Notes: generated from the letters alone by a model not told the origin. A DNA stretch of 64,000 nucleotides from Heterodera schachtii (GCA_023374025.1 SIJG01000154.1:78400-142399); one strand, 5' to 3'; counted from the first letter of the stretch, positions 11,941 to 22,000 are shown. Made by a program: numbers and translations.

Positions 11941-12309
11941 GCTGGGGTAGGTGACAGTTTGTTTCGGTCTTCAACCTCGAATGCCCACGCTTTTTCGCAA
12001 TCTTCCAATTGTTTTTATTCGATTTCGAAGATCTTCATAAATTTATTCATTGACGAAAATTTTTATTTTTATTTATTTTTATTGATGCCCGATTTTATTA
12101 TTAAATGCGATGCGTTGACGAAGCTGAGCAACCGGGCAAGACAGAAGCCGGCCTGGAAAACATGCTTATCATTAATTAATTATTTTATCCCGCATTTTTA
12201 CGTGGGTCAGCACCCCTCATCTTTGAGGTTGCGGCACGTGTTTCCCACTTTATGGCCTAGGTTTGTTAAGGCCTTGCTTAAAAGATTTTTTAAAAACTTT
12301 ATTGGTTAA
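11941..12309 (+). other. Open reading frame of ~122 codons, function unknown
   Basis: A frame stays open from directly after a TTTCTAAACGTACAG acceptor-like site (11940) to a stop at 12307-12309, about 122 codons. The first third is less AT-rich and has a serine-rich, exon-like look (RSSTSNAHAFSQSS). The last third overlaps the structured conserved island at 12161. The partner duplicate lacks the first two thirds. No domain is recognised, so it may be a transposon-derived exon or chance. Confidence 0.2.
12161..12290. other. Conserved GC-richer island, possible structured RNA, copy 1
   Basis: About 95 percent identical to 50587-50711, while the flanking duplicate is visibly more diverged. Three hairpins survive in both copies: CCCGC/GTGGG, CCTCA/TGAGG and GGCCT/AGGCC. 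It does not match any RNA family I know. A protein frame is unlikely because the copies differ by 1- and 2-base indels. Confidence 0.3.
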
Positions 12310-12562
12310 ATTCTATGGATAATATCATAATGATTTACATTTGAAACAGTCATTATATTATTTTTTTTCTTTATAATTGTTGCTTATCACATATAAATAG
12401 TAGATGTACATTTTTTAATTACCCGTTTAAAAAAATTTATTTTGATAAATTTAAATTTTTTTTGTAATGTCTAATTCATTGTTTATTCCGAATTCAGCAC
12501 AACAGGTGATGTGCATTTAGATTATTTTCATAAAACATCGGTATTCAGATTTATACATGTTC

Positions 12563-13503
12563 AAAATTTTTTAAATTTATTTCTCATTTATATCATGTCT
12601 CAAAATTGTTCTCAATTATACACTTATTATTACTTTTTCATCATATTTTTCTCAATAGACTACAATTTTTTCTTCTTTATTGCTATCGAGTTTGAGGGGA
12701 CATACCTTTTGGGTGACCCGTTTTTTTATTCATTCGTTCAATTATATATATTTTATTATTTATTTAATAAATAATCTATTTTATAATAAAATTTTTAATT
12801 GATTAAAATAATCATCAGGAATGCGACTCATATTCTTCATTTTGATTTTAAATTAACTAACTTTATTTTATCAAATAAGTAAATAATGATTTTAAAAAAA
12901 ATTAAATCTTTTTTCCTCATTTTAAGCAAATTACTTTTTCCATTTTCGAGATGTTTCTTCGCAAATTCCCAATTCATTCACAAATTCTTTCTGTTTTCCT
13001 ATTTCAGAAATTCTTTAAATTTATCAATTTGTTTAATAAATTTTTAATGTTCTTTGAATTGATCATTAAGATCATTAAATAAAATTTACTAAACTTCTTT
13101 ATAGAACGATTAATTGATAATTTTTATTTAAAAAAATGATTTTAAAATTTTTATTTATTAATAAAAGCATAAAAGAAGAGATGTTGAAAGATACATTTAT
13201 ATAATATTAAATTTTTTACATTTGAAAGTTTGAAATCCATGCCACATTTTTAATGCTTTAAAGTTTATTTGTTTTTATCTTGCGATGCTAACCACAATTC
13301 CAACACTTATCTGGGTCATATTATTTTTTAAATTTATTTTTACTATTTTTTACATTAGATAAAGTTTACAGATTAAAAGCAATTTTACTTAAAAATTAAT
13401 ATTTGCCTTTGTGATATAGTCTTTTTTTTATTTAAATATTTTTTAAATGTTGTCAAATATCTTAAGAATTTTGCTTGGACTCTCATAATTCTTAGTCATA
13501 AAA
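12563..13503 (+). repeat. Tandem duplication, unit 1
   Basis: Unit 1 of a direct tandem pair. Landmarks shared with unit 2 are CTACAATTTTTTCTTCTTTATTG, GGGTGACC, the ACCACAATTCCAACACTTATC phrase and CTCATAATTCTTAGTCATAAA at the end. The units differ by many substitutions and indels, so the duplication is old. No gene is seen; the ~87-codon frame at 12511-12774 is not kept in unit 2. Confidence 0.75.
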
Positions 13504-14497
13504 ATTTTTAAATTTATTTCTCATTTTAAACACGTCTCAAATATTCTTCTCAATTATACATTTATTATTATGTTTTATCATATTTTTCTCAATAAACTAC
13601 AATTTTTTCTTCTTTATTGCTGTCGAGTTGAGGGGACAAATCTTTTGGGTGACCGTTTTTTATTCTATCGTTCAATCATATATTTTTTAATTTATTTATT
13701 TAATAAATAATCTGTTTTATATAAATTTTTTAATTGAAATCATCAGGAATGCGATTCATATTCTTCATTTTTGATGTTAAATTAACTAACTTTTATTTTA
13801 TTCAAATAAGTAAATAATGATGTTAAAAATTTTATTTTATTATATAAATCAAAATATGTTTAAAATAATTTTAGTCTATATTAAATAATTATTTTAAAAA
13901 TTTAAATTTTTGCCTCATTTTATTCAAATTACTTTTCCATTTTAGGAATGTTTCTTTGCAAATTCCCAATTCATTCACAAATTTTTTCTGTTTTCTATTT
14001 CGGACATTCTTTAAATTCATCACTTCGTTTAATATATTTTTCATGTCCATTCAATTGACCATTAAATCATTAAATAAAATTTACTAAACTTCTTTATAGA
14101 ACAATTAATTGTTAATTTTTTATTTAAAAAAATGATTTTAAAATTTTTATTTATTAATAAAAGCATAAAAGAAGAGATGTTGAAAGATGCATTTATATAA
14201 TATTAAATTTTTTACATTTGAAAGTTTGAAATCCATGCCACATTTTTAATGCTTTAAAGTTTATTTGTTTTTATCTTGCGATGCTAACCACAATTCCAAC
14301 ACTTATCTGGGTCATATTATTTTTTAAATTTATTTTTACTATTTTTTACATTAGATAAATTTTACAGATTAAAAGCAATTTTACTTAAAAATTAATATTT
14401 GCTTTTGTGCTATAGTCATTTTTTTATTAATATATTTTTTTAAATGTCGTCGAATATCTTAAGAATTTTACTTAACTCTCATAATTCTTAGTCATAA
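13504..14497 (+). repeat. Tandem duplication, unit 2
   Basis: Unit 2 follows unit 1 directly and ends with the same CTCATAATTCTTAGTCATAAA phrase. It carries about 60 extra bases (near 13815-13890) compared with unit 1. No coding sequence is conserved between the units. Confidence 0.75.
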
Positions 14498-14523
14498 ATT
14501 TAATTTTATTTAAGTGGAGAAAT

Positions 14524-14557
14524 CAAAATTGAAAAATTTTAAAATTTTTCAATTTTG
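14524..14557. repeat. Perfect 34-bp palindrome without spacer
   Basis: Bases 14524-14540 are the exact reverse complement of 14541-14557 (C, then AAAATTGAAAAATTTT, and its mirror). It sits just after the tandem pair and about 130 bp before the GC-rich island. It can form a cruciform. Its role is unknown. Confidence 0.85.
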
Positions 14558-14807
14558 GTCTTTGTTGCTCATAACTGATTTTAATTTTCTAAAATTTAGT
14601 TTTTCCGTTCGACTTATTTTGATAACCTCCCATGTGTCCTCGGCATATCCAAACAGGTGATAGTGTGCGTTTCTTAAAAACTGCCTGAAGCGGATCGCTT
14701 CGGGACGCTTTGCGTCCATTGGTTCGGGGGTGGGTGAAAGCGGAGGGAGAGGGAGAGGGGCTGCCCAGACTACCCAAAAAACCCCCAAAATGGACGGGTT
14801 TTTATTC

Positions 14808-14813
14808 TTTATT
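14808..14813 (-). terminator. AATAAA polyadenylation signal in terminal repeat 1
   Basis: The minus strand has AATAAA at 14813-14808, and again at 14806-14801. The matched position in the second repeat (16314-16309) also has AATAAA. Conservation between two otherwise diverged repeats supports a real signal. Confidence 0.45.
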
Positions 14814-14846
14814 TGTCGCAAGCCATCGAAATGTACAATTTGTGTT

Positions 14847-14857
14847 GCTTATATAGG
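14847..14857 (-). promoter_or_regulatory. TATA-like box in terminal repeat 1
   Basis: The minus strand reads CCTATATAAGC. The equivalent place in the other repeat (16360-16351) reads CTATTTAAGC. In both it precedes AATAAA by about 40 nt, giving a very short R region if transcription starts in the usual place. Confidence 0.45.
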
Positions 14858-15399
14858 ATCACATTTGGGTTGGGCCTATATACAAAACATATAAACCAAT
14901 TAATTAGAGAAATGGGCTGATCAAATGGGCTGTCTTTTTCTCTTCCTTTTCTTCTTTCTTCGCTGTGACTTCTCTTCCTTTGCGGCAGAACATTCACATG
15001 CATTGCTTGATGTTGTCTCCCTTCACGTGCACTTTTTGTCCCCATCGGACCATGTTCGTGCGGGGAGGGCCGGTTTCTGCTGTCGGGTTGGCTGTGTCAG
15101 CTGTTTTTCATCGCAGCTTCCTGCTCATTCATGTGCGCCGCTTGGTCGATTGAGCTGTGATTCTCTCTCCAAATTGTCCCTTTTTTGCCCATTTTTCATC
15201 GTTTCGTCGCCCACTTTCCAATCATTAACTGTCCGTTCCACGGACAGTCGCGGCTGAATTCCAGTCGCGACATTCCCGCCGCATGAGGAATGTGTACGGT
15301 AGTTGACGCCATGCTTGAGTCAATTTTGGTGCGGTTACGATGGGCACTTCCGCAACTTGGCCTTTGTAGTTGCTGTTGGGCTCACTGGCTTCTGTTGTC

Positions 15400-15597
15400 T
15401 CAGTTCGGCGCCTGCCCAATTTGTTGCGCTTTCCCAACTTGCGCTTGCTCAATTTTGCGCTTCATCCGATTTTCGCCTCAATTTGTGTTGCTCTTCTTAT
15501 TTGCGCTTCCCCAATTTGCACTTCCGCCAAATGTGCTTGCTCAATTGCCGTCTCTTCAATTTGCACCTCAGTTGCGCTCCTCAATGTGCGCTTCTTC
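15400..15597. repeat. Degenerate ~15-bp tandem array
   Basis: Imperfect copies of CAATTTGCGCTTCCT follow one another with spacings of 15 or about 30 bp, plus a few irregular ones. On the plus strand this translates as pentapeptide-like QFALP repeats in a 140-codon open frame (15290-15712). The frame slips between copies, so I do not call a protein. Confidence 0.6.
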
Positions 15598-15602
15598 GGA
15601 GT

Positions 15603-15830
15603 GTGAGATAGGCTCACTGCCTAAGGGCTCGGCACAACGCCGCCCTCCTGAATGCGAGATAGGCTCGCTGCATACGGCTCCGGCACACTGCCGCCTTCTG
15701 AGTGCGAGATAGTCTCGCTGCCTAGGGCTCGACACTGCCGCCCTTCTGAGATGCGAGATAGGCTCGCTGCCTAAGGGCTCGGCACACTGCCGCCCTTCTG
15801 AGTGCGAGATAGGCTCGCTGCCTTGGCGCA
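15603..15830. repeat. ~50-bp tandem array with two hairpins per unit
   Basis: Five units start at 15603, 15654, 15704, 15753 and 15804, with spacings of 51, 50, 49 and 51 bp. Each opens with GCGAG-ATAGG-CTCGC, a 5-bp stem. Unit 1 has GTGAG/CTCAC instead, a paired T-A for C-G exchange. A second hairpin, CGGC/GCCG around ACACT, follows in most units and is broken in unit 3. Spacing is not a multiple of three, so coding is unlikely to be what is conserved. Confidence 0.75.
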
Positions 15831-15859
15831 TGATCATCCATTTCTGAGGGGCGCGTAAA

Positions 15860-15910
15860 GCGAGGCGTGAAGGCGAGGCGCGGAAGGCGAGGCGCGGAAG
15901 GCGAGGCGCC
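15860..15910. repeat. 14-bp tandem array
   Basis: GCGAGGCGCGGAAG occurs as a 13-bp variant, two exact 14-bp copies and a partial fourth that runs into the first 24-nt hairpin. The array is GC-rich and purine-biased on the plus strand. Confidence 0.8.
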
Positions 15911-16107
15911 TCGGGTCACAAAAGACCCAAGGGGCCGAATGGCGCGCAATGGAATGCACCCTGGGTTACAGACAACCCAGGGGGCCAACGCGCAAAATGG
16001 AAAGCGCCCCGGGTTACAAAAAACCCGGGGGGCACTACGGCGCAAAAATGCAAAACAAAAATACAATGCGCAAATGCAAGGCGCCACGGGTTACGAAAAA
16101 CCCGTGG
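15909..16107. repeat. Array of four 24-nt hairpins with compensatory changes
   Basis: Hairpins lie at 15909-15932, 15959-15982, 16007-16030 and 16084-16107. Each is a 9-position stem with a 6-nt loop starting AC. The 5' arms are CCTCGGGTC, CCCTGGGTT, CCCCGGGTT and CCACGGGTT. The opposite arms change to match, giving T-A, C-G and A-T at pair 3, T-A or C-G at pair 4 and C-G or T-A at pair 9. Only pair 4 of the first hairpin is unpaired (C against A). Spacing is 50, 48 and 77 nt, close to the preceding array. Confidence 0.8.
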
Positions 16108-16151
16108 GGCCTACTTACTCCCCCCTTCCCTTGCTAACAAACCCCACTATC

Positions 16152-16167
16152 CCTGCCCAGGTCGCCA
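16152..16167 (-). other. Candidate primer-binding site
   Basis: The minus strand just inside the right-hand repeat reads TGGCGACCTGGGCAGG, two bases past the repeat end. Its complement CCTGCCCAGGTCGCCA would be a tRNA 3' end with CCA. I cannot name the tRNA. On the opposite side the interior ends in GCGGCGGGAA next to the other repeat, a poor polypurine tract. Confidence 0.3.
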
Positions 16168-16169
16168 CA

Positions 16170-16667
16170 TGAAGCGGCTGGCCCACAAGCCGCAACGGGA
16201 CGGTTCGTCGTCCGTTGGTTCGGGATTTGGGTTGGGCCGGCGCAGAGGCGAGAGGGAAAGGGGGAGGGCCCGCCCAAATGTTCCCCCAATGGGGATGGGT
16301 TTTCACTGTTTATTGGGCTGAAGGGGACAATTAAATGTACAATTTACGGTGCTTAAATAGGATCCAAAATGGTGGGGCTACACACAATAACAAATTAATT
16401 AATAAGCAATGGGGTGATCATTCGGGCTTTTTCTTCCTTCTGTTCAATGGGCATCGCTGTTGCGGCCGGTTCTTCACATGCGTTCGTGGTTGAATCGGCT
16501 CCTCTTTTTGCGTCCATCGGTTGACATCTGCGCGAAAGGGTGTTGCCGCTGGTTTTCGTCACGCCATTTTGCTCCTTTTTGCCCTTTTTGTCCCCGCTCC
16601 CCTTCATTTGCTTATTTCGTTGAAACTGTCCGATCATCGGACAGTCGCTGCTCGCTGAGCTGCGACA
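16170..16667 (-). repeat. Terminal direct repeat 2 (5' LTR if read on minus strand)
   Basis: Homologous to 14686-15272 but diverged and shorter. It keeps the TATA-like box (16360-16351), AATAAA (16314-16309) and the end hairpins: GCGGCT/AGCCGC, GGACG/CGTCC, CTGTCCGA/TCGGACAG and GTCGC/GCGAC. Homology to repeat 1 may extend weakly past GCGACA to about 16698. Confidence 0.55.
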
Positions 16668-16698
16668 TGCCAGCCGTGAAACTAAAAACCAAGCACGT

Positions 16699-16712
16699 TC
16701 TTAAAACTGCCA
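16699..16712 (+). repeat. Possible long target-site duplication (partner 14671-14685)
   Basis: TTCTTAAAACTGCC here matches TTCTTAAAAACTGCC directly left of terminal repeat 1, apart from one A. If the element really ends at 16698, this is a 14-15 bp flanking duplication. The alternative is a 4-bp TGCC duplication (14682-14685 and 16668-16671). Confidence 0.4.
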
Positions 16713-16834
16713 CTCGCATCATTTCAAGAATTGAAAATTTTGAAAAATTTAAAAATATTTTAAAAAATTTTGGTAATACTATAAAAATTCCGGTAAAATT
16801 AAATAATATTAGTAATATAAGAAAAAAAAAATTG

Positions 16835-18150
16835 TAAAAAATTTTATTCTTTATATGTTAAAAAACCCATCCATAAAATATTACTTTTTTTTATAAAAAC
16901 CTCAAGGTTCATCTAAAATAATAGTGGCAATCATATTATTAATCTGTGTAGACTGATAGATATACAAAAGGTATTATGAGTTTACTCCAATTTTTCATAA
17001 ATTTCTTTTGAATTTGAAAATTGTTTTATAAAAAAACAAGTCCAGTTTACATATTAGAAATTGATAATTCCACCTGTTATTATTGCATCAAAATCACGTT
17101 TATGGTAATATTTAAGCAATCATAAAGCAATGAATATTTTTATTTATTATTATTGATAAATTTTTTTGTTAATTATCGTATTAAAATTGTTATTCACGTA
17201 GATTTCTTTCTCTGACCTTGGTTTTTTGGCTATTTTTTTAATAGATGGTTAAATTTGTTTTTTTTCATATTAAATGATGCCTTCTTTAATTGAATAATTT
17301 TATTCTTTTCTTTCTTTCATTTTTGTTGCAATGAATATGTTCTATTTACTTTTTAATATTCTAGTTCAAAGCCACGGGTTTTCTATTCAAGACTAAAGCG
17401 TTTTTATTTTTTAAGGTTGCATTTATGATATTCACAATATTTACGAATTTTTAAATTTGACGTCCAAATTGGGTTTGAAAGCGATGTCACTTTGGTAGCA
17501 CGAACAACTGTCTGTTTTTTAAGTCCTTCATGATTCAAAGCCACTGTTTCTAGTCAAGGATGAAGAGTTTTTTATTTTTTTATTTCTGAAGGTTGCATTA
17601 AGGATATGCACATTATTTACATATTTTTCTGGTCGCATTTTGCTAAATTTAATTTATAAAATTTTTGAAGCAAGTTTTTTTTAATAATTTTTCTCATTAA
17701 CTTTTAGAATTTATTTATAACAAACAGTATATTATTTAAATATTGTCATATTCATAAAAAATATATTTTGTCCTCTTTAAATTACTTAACCATTTATTTT
17801 TTAGTAGGTAATAATTTTCATTTTTAGCTAATTTTTACAAAGGCGTTAAATAAATCGAAAAATCATTGGTTTATGTTTATCTTTTTAAATAAAAGTTATT
17901 GACATTTCATTCTTACTAAATTCTTTTTATTTTCTTTTGAGTTTCAATTGTATTAAAAATTAAATATTTTTATAGTGACCATAAAATTAGTCTTTTAAAG
18001 TAAATGAAAGGAATTATATAAAAATAGCTTGACTAAATCTAAATATCTCTTTATTGAATATTAATTTTCAAAAAATTAAAAAAATATTTGACTCCATATT
18101 TTTTAACTTTATTTACAAAACTCATATTTTTATTATACTAAAATTGTCCC
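16835..18150 (+). repeat. Segmental duplicate, copy 1 second part (partner about 50790-51960)
   Basis: The match to the partner resumes at TTTTATTCTTTATATGTTAAAAAACCC and holds past ATAATAGTGGCAATCATATTATTAATC and CAAAGCCACGGGTTTTCTATTC, with indels of tens of bases. Within each copy there is also a short internal repeat, CAAAGCCAC...TTCTA...CAAG, about 170 bp apart. No gene is seen. Confidence 0.8.
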
Positions 18151-18324
18151 ATTATTTTATTATTGAAGAAATCTATAATATTCAAAATTAATGTGTAGTT
18201 ATTTTTTTATTAAATTGATTCCATTAACTTGTTAATATAATTGTTGATCCAATTAATCAATCGCATTAAACTCTTTGTCCCGCTAAGCTTGATTGCCTGG
18301 AACTTTTCGTCAAGTATTGGCACC

Positions 18325-19090
18325 AACTTTTCAAATTTTAGCGAAAAAATTCTAAAAATAAGCATTTTACTAGCGAATTGGTAAAAAATGAGACTTTTAT
18401 GCAAAATTCACGATTAAGCAGTTTTTTTCAGTGCTTTCTTTTCTGCTAGCTTATCCATTTTTAAATTTCAATAAACTATTTTGTTATTACTTGGAGACAA
18501 ATTTTCATATTTTAACTCCAGAATATTTAATCGGTTCTAAATTGTGCTGTGCTATGTGTAATGCTCATTGTTGTTAATTAAAGAAAATTGTCCGAGTTTT
18601 AATTTAAATGTTTTAAGTGCTATTTTAAGATTTATCATTCATTATTTTCAAAATTATTTATTTCTTTATTTCATTTGTTTCTTTTAACTTTCATTCAATT
18701 ATCTTTTTTATTATTATTAATTTATAATGTTAATTTTAGATGGTATTTTATGTAAATCTCTGAGTTATATTTATAATTATTTCTTGTCTCGTATGCACCT
18801 CATGTATTCAGTGTGCAGTCTTGTTCTCTCTATTACTTGACTCTTGATGTTTATTTTGTGTTATTTATTTAATTTATATAATATTAATTTAGTAAATTTA
18901 TACTTTTAAGAAAAAATTTTAGCTTTGAATTTCATAGACTTGTCGAGAAAATTATTGTATACTGTCAGAAGTGACTATTTTTTATTTATTTTTTATGTGA
19001 TTCTATTTAATTTTTATGAAAGAGGTTCATATTTTATTTTATTTGAAATTATTAGCTGTTTAATTATATTTTTTTTATACCTTTTAATTA
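18325..19090 (+). repeat. Dispersed repeat, copy 1 (partner 63195-64000)
   Basis: It starts near TAGCGAAAAAATTCTAAAAATAAGC and runs past CTTTCTTTTCTGCTAGCTTATCC, ATGCACCTCATGTATTCAGTG and GTATACTGTCAGAAGTGAC. The partner carries about 124 extra bases (63305-63428) after TTTTTTTCAG and runs off the window end. No open frame is shared. Confidence 0.8.
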
Positions 19091-22000
19091 AGTTATTTTT
19101 TAAAGTTTTCTCTTAATAATGTGATCTCTGATGATCCACGCTGATCCCCTCAAAATTTCAACTGATTAAATCAAATCAAATAAATTCAAATATATCAATT
19201 AGGTTTAAAATAATTTTCGATTATTTTGTTCCTCCTGCTCCTCGAGAATATGTACTGTTTTATACAAATAGTAGATAATATTATTTTATTTATTTAAATA
19301 ATTTATCAATAGTTATTATTAGTTTTTTCTTTATTTTTAAATTTATATTTTTATTTTTAATTTTTAGTTTATTACCTTTTTTAATTGAAAGGTTTTAATA
19401 TCACTTTGAAGAGTATATTAATTTATTGTCAAAATTTCAAGTTATGAATTATTGTTATTATTTATTTTTATTAAACATTAATTGTTTCCTTGGGTGTTTA
19501 TAAATGTTTAAGTTTCTGTTTCTATTTTTTAAATATTTTTATTTTAGAGAGTATTTTATTATTAAACGATTATTTTTAAAAAAGAAAAAAAATCATAGGG
19601 TTAATAAAATTTTGACTATGGTTTACACTCCGTAATAATACATAATTTAATTTTAATGATATTTGTTAATTTTTGATTTAAATTACTAATATGGTTTTAA
19701 TATTTACATATTTTTGTCGTATTTTAAGTAAAATTAATTCGTATAAATAAATTTTATTGAATACTTTTTTATTAAATTATTTTTTTATTCAGCATTTTTA
19801 TAATTTTTTTATCCTTATATTATAATTAATAGCCCGAAATTCAGAAATATTTGTGATTTTGCGTCATTTAAATCAACATTCATATTTGTTTTATTTTTCA
19901 ATTTTTTATGGAATGTGTTTTAATTCTATACACCCAATAAAGTATTCATATTTTTTTGTCTTTCTTTTATTAGATTTTTAAAAATAAATACTAAAGAAAA
20001 ATATTGTCAATAATAATATTAAAAAGTTTCAATTATATTAGTTAATGTAATTTTTATACTTATATGAGATTAGGTCATCGAAATATACGCGCGGGAAATT
20101 TAATATTAATTTAATTTACATTTTTTAAGATTGAAAAAATTAAAAAATGCTAAGTTGACCTATAAATATTTCATAAATTAATTTATTTCTTTAATTCTTG
20201 TGTATTATATTGCTGCACTACTATTTATTTTTAATTATTTTTCTTTTTTTAACTGACATATTACTATATTTACTAAATTTATAAAACCACATTTTTTGAA
20301 TAAAAAAATAAACATTTAAGACCGACGCACATTTTGATTTAAGCAAAAATGTTGAATTATATTACAGTTTTTAAAGACATTATGCGTTTTCTGTTTGCCT
20401 TCCTAAAATATAAGGGTCATTCTTATAATATTTTAATTTTCTCACTCGATTAAATTTTAAAATCTGACTCTTTTGAGCTTAATCTTAATAGTTTGTAAAT
20501 TTTTCATAATTTTTTTCTCTTGAATTTTTCTGGCATCGGAACTAAGCAAAATGGTCGATGAGAATTAACTCCCCATTCCATAAACAAATTGAATTGTGAA
20601 CTTAAAGGGGAATAGTTTTATAAATGGAATTAATTTAATAAATAATTTTTATAATATAAACAATTTTATTTTCAATTAAACTAAAGTATTTTTTAACAAA
20701 ATTTATTTATTTATCATTGTCATTCTTTCTAGAAGAATTCTTATGAAATTTTTATTTTCATTAATGTATTTAAGAATTTATTAATTAGTTCAACTTCTAA
20801 TTCTCACTTTAGATAAATATATAAGTATAATCTTTAAAAACATTAATTACTGGTTTCATAATAAATTTTCAAGCACATATTTATTATTTTTTTTGTATAT
20901 ATATTTTTTTCTCATTCATAACTTATAATAAAATTCCAGGTTAATTCCGATAAGTACTTTTTCAATAAATTAAATTTATGTTAATTTTATTATTTGACGT
21001 TTTAAATCAACAAAAATTGAAAATAATTTAGATATTATTTATATATATTTCTTTTTTTTAGAAACAAAAAACAGTCTGTCGAGTAACCCGGGTGTCAGTT
21101 AGGGAGTGAGTGGACCTCCTACACTGGGAGTTAGGGTGATAGATTCTGTACTTTTGAATTGTGTAAATTAATTTATTTCACAAAATCTTTACCTTTTTTT
21201 CTATATTTCATAATTTTCTTAATCCTTCTTTTGGCCTTTTTGGCTTTAATTATAAGATGAATACGTTCTTTTATTAAATGAATTTAATAACACTTTTGTG
21301 TTTTAAACAATATATTTCATTGTTTTAGTCATCGTCAATTTTTAGTATTATTAATCTAAGCTTTTACTTTCAATATTAAAAGCATATTTTAGTTGAAGTT
21401 TATTTTAAATGATAATGTTCATATATTCAAAGTCAGACAGTAGTTCCAAGTCTATTTTTGCATGTTTTTTTTTCTATAGGGTTTCCCTCTGTTAGTTATT
21501 TCATTTATACGAATATACATTTCGTTTCAAAACTTTTAATATAAATAATTTTGACGATAATTTTGTAAAGAAAATACATTATATTTATCTGCGGGTACGT
21601 ATTTATTAATTCAAATAGTTTATAATGTCGCCATAAAGTGTATTTCTTTTATATAATTTTTTCGTTAATTCAATATTTCATACTTTATAATTTTTATAAA
21701 ATTTTCTTGAAATTTTTTTATTTTATCTTCCATTTATTATTTGTTTTACAATTAAATTGATCCGTTTCATAATCGTCCGGGTCCACGAAATTTTGCTTGT
21801 GGTTGACCCATTGATGTGTAAATGATTAATCAAACAAAACATATCTATTAATCCCTAATTATTTATGTTATAATTGAGTTGCATTTAACAAATTGTCACA
21901 AATTTGAAGCCAAAAGAACTTTGACATATATAAGGTTGGTCTTTCTTTGAGCTGAAGTAGAAGCGAATGCATTTCCATACGAATATTTTTATTTTTCAAT

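Larger units (their letters stand above)
10670..12375 (+). repeat. Segmental duplicate, copy 1 first part (partner about 49560-50790)
   Basis: From the phrase ACGGTTTATCTTTTAATTT onward this region aligns in the same orientation with 49560-50790, at perhaps 85 percent identity by eye. Two local replacements are specific to this copy: about 10934-11428 and about 11870-12150. The match is lost near 12375 and picks up again at 16835, so the intervening ~4.5 kb is extra here or deleted in the partner. Confidence 0.75.
14686..15272 (-). repeat. Terminal direct repeat 1 (3' LTR if read on minus strand)
   Basis: It aligns along its length with 16170-16667: TGAAGCGG start, TTGGTTCGGG, ATGTACAATTT, TTAATTA, the CTGTCCG...CGGACAG hairpin and a GCGACA end. 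It is ~90 bp longer in the pyrimidine-rich half. The start position is supported by the TTCTTAAAAACTGCC directly left of it, which recurs right of the second repeat. Confidence 0.55.
14686..16667 (-). mobile_element. GC-rich non-autonomous LTR-like retroelement with hairpin arrays
   Basis: Two direct terminal repeats (14686-15272 and 16170-16667), both TG...CA on the plus strand, enclose an 897-bp interior. On the minus strand each repeat has a TATA-like box followed by AATAAA, the order expected of U3-R-U5, so transcription would run right to left. The interior has no gag or pol; it is made of tandem arrays and hairpins. Size and lack of genes fit a TRIM-type element. Oddities: the two repeats are strongly diverged (clearly homologous but far from identical, 587 against 498 bp), the G+C content is far above the surroundings, and a 14-15 bp flanking direct repeat is longer than retroviral-type integration gives. 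It could instead be two solo repeats or a different kind of retroposon. Confidence 0.5.

Noticed and set aside
12511..12774. 87-codon hydrophobic frame
   Set aside because: It lies mostly in tandem unit 1 and is broken by indels in unit 2.
14549..15257. Several open frames of 62-110 codons over terminal repeat 1 on both strands
   Set aside because: GC-rich sequence has few stops, and frames exist on both strands at once. No domain is seen and they are not kept in the homologous repeat at 16170-16667.
15568..16172. Open frames of 89-121 codons across the hairpin arrays (for example repeated SEPISHS and VTKDPRG-like peptides)
   Set aside because: Array units of 48-51 bp are not multiples of three, so the peptide repeat is a by-product of the DNA repeat.
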